From NCBI GenBank assembly GCA_001823155.1, contig MHTR01000023.1, positions 1 through 40,893 on the forward strand: a stretch of DNA of 40,893 nucleotides, given 5' to 3'. The notes beneath the pieces were generated by a model. That model was not told where the DNA came from. It ran no database searches and worked only from the letters and a program-made list of their open reading frames with translations. Positions 39,124 through 40,893 of this stretch are shown here, in pieces (positions within the stretch are counted from its first letter, which is position 1; every line of letters begins with the position of its first letter). The translations under genes and the position numbers were made by a program. This DNA is from Candidatus Wildermuthbacteria bacterium RIFCSPHIGHO2_01_FULL_48_25 (GTDB lineage Bacteria; Patescibacteriota; Minisyncoccia; Minisyncoccales; UBA10102).

Positions 39124-39765
39124 TCAGGGGTGCTCAGCGCGGCTAATGTGCGTAACCACTATTCTGGTCATTCGCGGCACATGCCGGGCCACTTCTCTTA
39201 CAGAGGCCTGTACAGGTTCTGGTAGGCGTGTCAGAGCTTTTTTCCCTTCCCGAATGCGCTCTTGCCGCAAGTTGCACACCCGCCCGGCAGAAGAATCGGC
39301 AAAGCCGGTGTCAGGGTTGTGCCATTTGTCTGCGAAGCGACTCTCCGACGACCGGGGCAAAAGATTCCTCATCATTGCCCCGAGGAAATCCGCGTCAAGC
39401 TTTTCACGGTTCTTCCCGACCGCCTCCCAAAGTGCTTCCCAAAGGATTTCTTCGATATCCGCCTCTGAACCAAATCCTTTCTTGGGAATCACTGGCCAGG
39501 TATCTGCGAACGCCACAATCATGGCGCCTGCTATGCATGTGTACGCCCACGGCCGCCGGACCGGACACTTTCGGTGACCGATTCCCGCAACAACTAGTGC
39601 TGCCACACAGTTCCGCTCAAATTCCCACTCGGGCCAGCGTACTCGATGCATTTCTTGGTAGCTGTGTATGGATTTGCGGCCGAACCATTGTTTATATTCA
39701 GAACTTGGCCCTGTATGAGCAGGATAACGCGGAAGTTCCAGTTTGTTCTCGGCTGTTAAGACCAT
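39124..39765 (-). CDS. Orphan protein of unknown function
   Basis: I start at ATG 39765, with GGAGG 8 nt upstream; the track GTG 33 bp earlier lies before the Shine-Dalgarno sequence. The 213-residue protein has ERNCVAALVVAGIGHRKCPVRRPWAY and AGAMIVAFADTWPV, a moderately hydrophobic helical region. The C-terminus is Arg-rich and basic (GRVCNLRQERIREGKKAL). No domain is recognised. It has its own promoter and terminator. Confidence 0.65.
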   Translation of the reverse strand: MVLTAENKLELPRYPAHTGPSSEYKQWFGRKSIHSYQEMHRVRWPEWEFERNCVAALVVAGIGHRKCPVRRPWAYTCIAGAMIVAFADTWPVIPKKGFGSEADIEEILWEALWEAVGKNREKLDADFLGAMMRNLLPRSSESRFADKWHNPDTGFADSSAGRVCNLRQERIREGKKALTRLPEPVQASVREVARHVPRMTRIVVTHISRAEHP

Positions 39766-39812
39766 GTCTACGGCCTCCCTCCCTATTTTCCTTTCCACTC
39801 GCTACTGCCTAA

Positions 39813-39841
39813 ACAGTATCGAATTCTCTTGTCTTCGTCAA
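39813..39841 (-). promoter_or_regulatory. Promoter of the gene at 39124
   Basis: Minus strand TTGACG, 17-nt spacer, TACTGT, divergent from the ncRNA promoter at 39852. Confidence 0.65.
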
Positions 39842-39851
39842 GCGCCGAATG

Positions 39852-39880
39852 TTGACAGTATAAGCTACTTCTAGTATACT
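39852..39880 (+). promoter_or_regulatory. Consensus promoter of the candidate ncRNA
   Basis: TTGACA, 17-nt spacer, TATACT. Confidence 0.85.
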
Positions 39881-39886
39881 CTTTTC

Positions 39887-40075
39887 AGCGTCGAGACGGC
39901 CATCAAAAAGAGTCTGGACAACTCGGCTCATCTCGTACCTCAGAGGTCTGGCCTCGGAATTACTCCGAACGCAAGCAGGTTGATACTGTGCACGGAGTCA
40001 GCCCTCCGTTCCAGGTCAGGCCCTCTGAAAAGTCCATACCGTCTCAATTATCTGGGTTGAGACGGTTTTTTATTT
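39887..40075 (+). ncRNA. Candidate structured noncoding RNA, about 185 nt
   Basis: Between a near-perfect promoter and a strong terminator there is no ORF with a Shine-Dalgarno sequence. The transcript contains several hairpins: GAGG TCTGG CCTC, TCGGA ATTAC TCCGA and ACGGAG TCAGCC CTCCGT. GAGACGG near the 5' end (39893-39899) repeats in the terminator (40059-40065), so it can pair with the terminator's CCGTCTC arm instead. No 6S, SRP, RNase P or tmRNA signature is evident. The plus strand has no gene downstream, so it is a stand-alone RNA rather than a leader. Confidence 0.65.
40038..40075 (+). terminator. Terminator of the candidate ncRNA
   Basis: ACCGTCTCAA, loop, TTGAGACGGT, then TTTTTATTTC. 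Confidence 0.92.
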
Positions 40076-40078
40076 CTC

Positions 40079-40893
40079 TTATTGCGAGAGGCAGGCGTTG
40101 AAACTAGACACCTGCTGGTTGTATTGCACCACCAATACCTTGGTTGCCTCAATGAGTTCGTTGTACTGAGCCACAAGCGCGTTATACGCATCCACTTTCT
40201 GATTGTATTCCTCTCCCCTTTTGGGCTTTGTGTTTTCAAGCTCTTCTCTCAAGCTCAACATCTCTTGCTGTAGTACATCTAAATTGAGTTCAAATGCTTC
40301 TATCTGCGCTCGCAAAGTAGGAGCAGGCTCGGGACAGGCAGAAAGCGGCTTTCCGAATATTTGAACAGCAAGCCACCGAGAGTTTCCCTCAAACATGCCT
40401 TTTCCAACCGCAATGCCAATTTCGCGATACTTTGAGTTTAAAATGTTGGCCCGGTGCCCAGGGCTGTTCATCCACGCCTCAACCAGTTTCTCGTCATCCT
40501 CGAAATTTCCCAAAGCAAGATTCTCTCCTATAGTAATGAATTCATACCCCGCAAGAGTAGCCAAGTCTCCGGCAGATTGGCCGATAGGTGAAACATGAGC
40601 AAAATATTGGCGCTCAAACATATCTTCCAGCTTTGCAAAAGCCGCAACGCGCAACTGTTCATTTGCTTTCAAGGGTTGCAATCCAAAGGTAACACGCTGG
40701 GTATTGGTCCACTCAAGAACTCCTCCTGTGGTCAAAAGCGAGCTTGGAGCGTCAACAATACTCCTCAAAGGAGGAGGCGCGGAAATGATCCTTTCCAGTT
40801 CTTTCAAAAGCTCTTGCGGGCTCGCGACGTCAAAGCTCTCATCTTTGATGCTCTGGAATTGAGAAAAGCCAGGGCTGCCTTGCAGGAGAAAAT
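40079..40893 (-). CDS. CAP-domain (SCP/PR1) secreted protein with coiled coil, N-terminus outside window
   Basis: The minus-strand frame is open from the window edge; the track start at 40807 is only an internal TTG. The CAP domain shows LEWTNTQRVTFGLQPLKANEQL, the FAHVSPIGQS segment, GENLALG and VEAWMNSPGHRANILNSKYREIGIAV, which hold the two conserved His and Glu of the family. A C-terminal coiled coil follows (IEAFELNLDVLQQEMLSLREEL and YNALVAQYNELIEATKV). Bacterial CAP proteins are usually secreted; the signal or anchor would lie outside the window. The function is not established for this family in bacteria. Confidence 0.88.
   Translation of the reverse strand, partial: FLLQGSPGFSQFQSIKDESFDVASPQELLKELERIISAPPPLRSIVDAPSSLLTTGGVLEWTNTQRVTFGLQPLKANEQLRVAAFAKLEDMFERQYFAHVSPIGQSAGDLATLAGYEFITIGENLALGNFEDDEKLVEAWMNSPGHRANILNSKYREIGIAVGKGMFEGNSRWLAVQIFGKPLSACPEPAPTLRAQIEAFELNLDVLQQEMLSLREELENTKPKRGEEYNQKVDAYNALVAQYNELIEATKVLVVQYNQQVSSFNACLSQ

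Noticed and set aside
39887-40075. 6S, SRP or RNase P RNA
   Set aside because: No conserved core sequence of these families was recognised by eye, although 6S RNA cannot be excluded without a covariance search.
1-40893. Recoded TGA codons, as in Gracilibacteria and SR1
   Set aside because: TGA ends many genes with ATGA overlaps (fmt, murC, murG, mraY), and no essential gene has an internal TGA.
1-40893. CRISPR array or tRNA genes
   Set aside because: No regularly spaced direct repeats and no acceptor/T-arm patterns were seen; GTTCAACCC near 26840 lacks the rest of a tRNA.

Overview
The window looks like a piece of a Patescibacteria (Candidate Phyla Radiation) genome, most likely Parcubacteria-like. 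The evidence is a compact layout of ATGA-overlapping genes, a histidine kinase with seven N-terminal membrane helices, a MurL-type epimerase beside murD, an aspartyl-tRNA synthetase with almost no GAD insertion, and many short palindromic elements inserted inside conserved genes. TGA is an ordinary stop codon, so genetic code 11 applies. No rRNA, tRNA, CRISPR array or insertion sequence was seen. The taxonomic call is an inference from gene content.

Housekeeping part (about 1-25900). On the minus strand lies a chain of a conserved hypothetical gene, fmt and efp (efp is cut by the window edge). On the plus strand follow ligT-like and murC, then three coupled genes for a proline-rich membrane protein, a small membrane protein and a 1045-residue Cys-rich PA14-like surface protein. 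Two minus-strand genes for membrane-anchored extracellular proteins and an SDR gene come next. Then come a histidine kinase, aspS and a cell-wall cluster (D,D-carboxypeptidase, mraY, murL, murD, ftsW, murG), gltX, a small membrane protein and a Xer-type tyrosine recombinase. The cell-wall cluster is interrupted by small orphan genes with their own promoter and terminator.

Accessory part (about 24700-40080). Most genes here are orphans, each with a TTGACA-type promoter, a strong Shine-Dalgarno sequence, often a GTG or TTG start, and its own hairpin terminator with a TTTTATTT tail. Recognisable exceptions are DUF167, an RBBP9-like hydrolase, a cold-shock protein and RarA. Two probable noncoding RNA genes lie here. 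A CAP-domain gene runs off the right edge.

The most unusual locus is a four-gene minus-strand operon (36572 to 32069). It encodes a kinase-fold protein lacking catalytic residues, a vWA protein with a MIDAS-like motif, a divergent adenylosuccinate-synthetase-like enzyme, and a SAM-like/helical protein. An NrtR-like Nudix/winged-helix regulator lies just upstream. I know of no described system with this composition.

Two genome-wide patterns stand out. First, housekeeping operon heads carry an extended -10 box 6-9 nt before ATG and no Shine-Dalgarno sequence, so they look leaderless, while accessory genes use the canonical signals. Second, a family of 19-nt triloop palindromes (AACTWRGS NNN SCYWAGTT) occurs both between genes and in frame inside fmt, murL and murD.
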